From: an uncultured Croceitalea sp.
Lineage (GTDB): Bacteria > Bacteroidota > Bacteroidia > Flavobacteriales > Flavobacteriaceae
NCBI GenBank assembly: GCA_947495075.1
Contig: CANLXH010000001.1
Location: forward strand, 1,674,001 to 1,738,000
DNA: 64,000 bases
Reading direction: 5' to 3'
The number at the start of each line of letters is the position of its first letter. Position 1 is the stretch's first letter. The position numbers and the translations under genes were made by a program. The notes beneath the pieces were generated by a model, which saw nothing but the letters and a program-made list of their open reading frames with translations, was not told where the DNA came from and ran no database searches. This document shows positions 62,187 through 64,000 of the stretch, one piece after another.

Positions 62187-62843
62187 ATGAAGTCTACAAA
62201 AGAAAATATTTTTCTTACGATTAAAAGCTTGTTCGCAATTGCGATTATAGCACTATTAACAGTCTCTTGCGCAGATAAAGCATCTGACGACTATAAAAGT
62301 ATTACCTATTTTAATATGGATGCCAATGATGAATTGGTTAGACCAACAGGTTATAGAAGTTGGGTCTATGTTGGGACTCCGGTTACACCAAATGATTTAA
62401 ATGATGGTAAGGCACCTTTTCCGGAAATGCACAATGTATACATTGACCCTCAAAGTTTTGACCACTACAAGAAAACTGGAAAATTCCGTGAAGGAGCTAT
62501 TCTTGTTAAGGAACTGGTAAGTATTGGCTCCAAGACAGCCGTTAGTGGAAACGGTTATTTTGCAGGAGAGTTCATTGGTTTAGAAGCATCTGTTAAGAGC
62601 AAAGAACATTTTCCTGACGAACCTGGTAATTGGGCTATATTTAGTTTTACCAATCCTGAAGAAGGAACGTTGAAACAAACAGCTGGAGCTTTACCAACGA
62701 ACATGTGTAATGCATGTCATCAAGCAAATGCACAAGATGACTTCGTATTCACACAGTATTACCCCGTATTACGAGCGGCCAAAAATATTGGTATGGATGT
62801 TAGTCCTGAAGATAATGCAAAAAGAATGACAGCAGCTAAATAA
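62187..62843 (+). CDS. Cytochrome P460-family lipoprotein, single-domain copy
   Basis: The 218-residue protein has a lipobox (LTVSCADK) and one P460 domain with CNACH (Cys174, Cys177, His178). Its body is almost identical to the first domain of the preceding protein (for example KTGKFREGAILVKELVSIGSKTAVSGNGYFAGEFIGLEASVKSKEHFPDEPGNWAIFSF), while the second domain is absent and the C-terminus ends at DNAKRMTAAK. It arose by tandem duplication of domain 1 or by loss of domain 2. Same likely role as its neighbour; probably one transcript, closed by an inverted repeat. Confidence 0.85.
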   Translation: MKSTKENIFLTIKSLFAIAIIALLTVSCADKASDDYKSITYFNMDANDELVRPTGYRSWVYVGTPVTPNDLNDGKAPFPEMHNVYIDPQSFDHYKKTGKFREGAILVKELVSIGSKTAVSGNGYFAGEFIGLEASVKSKEHFPDEPGNWAIFSFTNPEEGTLKQTAGALPTNMCNACHQANAQDDFVFTQYYPVLRAAKNIGMDVSPEDNAKRMTAAK

Positions 62844-62863
62844 TTAAAGTATATGTAAACTGG

Positions 62864-62921
62864 GTTGAGTTTACTTATTAAAAGTAAAGGTATAATTAGC
62901 TTTTTAAAAAGTAAACTCAAC
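62864..62921. repeat. Long-range inverted repeat after the P460 genes
   Basis: GTTGAGTTTACTT (62864-62876) pairs with AAGTAAACTCAAC (62909-62921), a perfect 13-bp stem with a 32-base loop between the second P460 gene and the next gene. It may be a terminator or a processed-mRNA stem. No T tract follows on the plus strand. Confidence 0.5.
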
Positions 62922-62979
62922 TCATTAAACATAAATAATGGCTCTTATGATATCATCCTATTACCATAAAGTATTGAAG

Positions 62980-63498
62980 ATGCAAAACTTGATTAAAGAA
63001 CATCCGGTTTTCTTTACAGTTTTGTTATTTTTTTTAGTAACATTTATTGGCTATGGGCAAGAGATTACATCGGATGTTTCCGAGAATAAGCATTCTAATA
63101 ATGGACCAGGGTTTGAGTTGGTAGTCTCCGGCGTTGTAATTTTCAACCCTGAAGCAGGGCATACAGACCCTTTAACAGAGCTTCATTTTACATACTGGAC
63201 GAGCCATACTTGGGCTTTTGGCGTTGGATATTCCTTAATCTATGAAGAAGAGGGAAGAGTTAGTCATGAAGTCGCTACTCTAGTGAGCCATAAACCTTGG
63301 CCAATATTGACTTTGAACGCAGGACCTAGTTTTGCTTTGGCAAATTCAGAAAGTGATTTTAAAGTTTCGGCATACCTAGAAGGGGAGTTGAATATTAGAA
63401 TTGGAAATAATGGGTTACATACAGGACCAGTACTTGGCACTCTGATAGGAGATGAGTTCAGGTATTTTGGTGGAATTCACTTAGGACTCGAATTTTAA
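62980..63498 (+). CDS. Exported beta-rich protein, possible outer-membrane protein
   Basis: I start at 62980 (MQNLIKEHPVFFTVLLFFLV), whose signal peptide ends near GYGQ; an ATG at 62938 adds 14 residues. The mature 140 or so residues alternate polar and hydrophobic positions (TDPLTELHFTYWTSHTWAFGVGYSLIYEEEGRVSHEVATLVSHK) and end GIHLGLEF, an aromatic terminus like that of small outer-membrane barrels. No named family is recognised. It follows the P460 genes in the same direction after the inverted repeat. Confidence 0.55.
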   Translation: MQNLIKEHPVFFTVLLFFLVTFIGYGQEITSDVSENKHSNNGPGFELVVSGVVIFNPEAGHTDPLTELHFTYWTSHTWAFGVGYSLIYEEEGRVSHEVATLVSHKPWPILTLNAGPSFALANSESDFKVSAYLEGELNIRIGNNGLHTGPVLGTLIGDEFRYFGGIHLGLEF

Positions 63499-63632
63499 GT
63501 ATAGGAGTATTAAAAGCTAATCATACAAATCTGGTATAAATTCAGAAATACATGTTATAATAAAAATAAGAGTAGATAAACGAACAATGATAAATACCAC
63601 ATTTACAACAATTTAATAATCGTTTTAATAGA

Positions 63633-64000
63633 ATGAAAAAAATAATAGCACTCGGCGCAAGTAATAGTAAAAACTCAATTAATAAAAAATTTGCTAAATG
63701 GGCGGCACATCATATTGAAGACGCATTGGTAGAAGTGGTAGATTTAAATGATTATCAAATGCCGTTGTATAGTCCTGATTTGGAAGAAAACGAAGGAATA
63801 CCCGACATTGTAAACGAATTGAAAATTAAACTCAACACAGCCGATGGCTTTGTCATATCTTTAGCAGAATACAACGGAAATTATACAGTTGCATTTAAAA
63901 ACACTCAAGACTGGTTATCAAGAATGGGTCGTGATATTTGGGGTAGCAAACCTACTCTTTTAATGGCTACATCACCAGGCAAAATGGGTGGCAAAAGTGT
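63633..64000 (+). CDS. NADPH-dependent FMN reductase-like protein, N-terminal part (partial)
   Basis: The frame opens with ATG at 63633 and runs off the window after 122 codons. It begins MKKIIALGASNSKNSINKKF, the FMN phosphate loop of NAD(P)H-dependent FMN reductases, followed by DLNDYQMPLYSPDLEENEGIP, SLAEYNGNYTVAFKNTQDWLSR and LLMATSPGKMGG, all at the expected places for this family (flavodoxin-like, quinone or azo-compound reduction). The remainder is outside the window. Its leader is 134 bp after the previous stop. Confidence 0.9.
   Translation, partial: MKKIIALGASNSKNSINKKFAKWAAHHIEDALVEVVDLNDYQMPLYSPDLEENEGIPDIVNELKIKLNTADGFVISLAEYNGNYTVAFKNTQDWLSRMGRDIWGSKPTLLMATSPGKMGGKS

Noticed and set aside
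1-64000. CRISPR arrays, tRNA/rRNA genes, transposases, integrases, phage genes
   Set aside because: None was recognised on either strand; hairpins present are terminators or operator-like repeats.

Overview
The window reads as chromosomal DNA from a member of the Bacteroidota, most likely a Flavobacteriaceae (Maribacter/Zobellia/Arenibacter-like). The basis is a SusC/SusD pair, a TonB receptor with an N-terminal carboxypeptidase-regulatory-like domain, AT-rich DNA with A-rich leaders and no clear Shine-Dalgarno sites, a LytS/LytTR pair, and HisKA_2-type TPR kinases. No tRNA, rRNA, CRISPR array, transposase or phage gene was recognised.

Layout. 1-5.5 kb: end of a SusC gene, its SusD lipoprotein, two exported thioredoxin-fold proteins, a decayed threonine dehydrogenase tail and a small lipoprotein. 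5.5-10.6 kb (minus): an msrB-osmC-GNAT-membrane protein-redoxin-DUF427-Rieske/ThDP enzyme-msrA run, with an AraC regulator beyond it. 12.1-14.6 kb (plus): a degenerate GNAT protein, a TauD-type dioxygenase and GAPDH. 14.7-26 kb (minus): aconitase, Dps, an NtrC-type response regulator and three tandem TPR histidine kinases, two of which share almost identical kinase modules. 26.2-30.6 kb (minus): isochorismatase-like hydrolase, mercuric-reductase/RclA-like flavoprotein, deaminase-like protein, hydrolase-OsmC fusion and an NTF2-like protein, closed by terminators.

31-43.8 kb (plus): a thirteen-gene run ending in a terminator. It holds an alpha/beta hydrolase, SDR, cupin, AraC regulator, an MsrA homologue whose catalytic Cys is Ser, an HtrA protease overlapping it by 4 bp, a giant degenerate phosphatase/kinase-like/beta-barrel protein, a DUF5996-like protein, another SDR, a GreA-like protein, a small conserved protein, a canonical MsrA and an aldo/keto reductase. 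44-48 kb: LytS-type kinase, LytTR regulator and an exported metallopeptidase. 48.2-57.3 kb (minus): duplicated membrane proteins; an AraC-AhpD-thioredoxin-SDR module; lipoprotein, hydrolase, amine oxidase, ECF sigma factor and a second AhpD-like protein. 57.6-64 kb (plus): TonB receptor, NTF2-like protein, two cytochrome P460 homologues, an outer-membrane-like protein and the start of an FMN reductase.

Taken together, most of the window is about coping with oxidants and electrophiles: three MsrA-like proteins, MsrB, two OsmC domains, two AhpD-like proteins, thioredoxin, Dps, an RclA-like flavoprotein, several SDR/AKR enzymes and three AraC regulators. The clearest new regulatory signal is a pair of 15-bp direct repeats exactly 21 bp apart, found in front of both ahpD-like (51.5 kb) and trx (50.9 kb) and each followed, after the same 22-bp gap, by a CAnCTTTG promoter element. 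A weaker copy lies before the second ahpD-like gene. I infer that this is the operator of the local AraC regulator.
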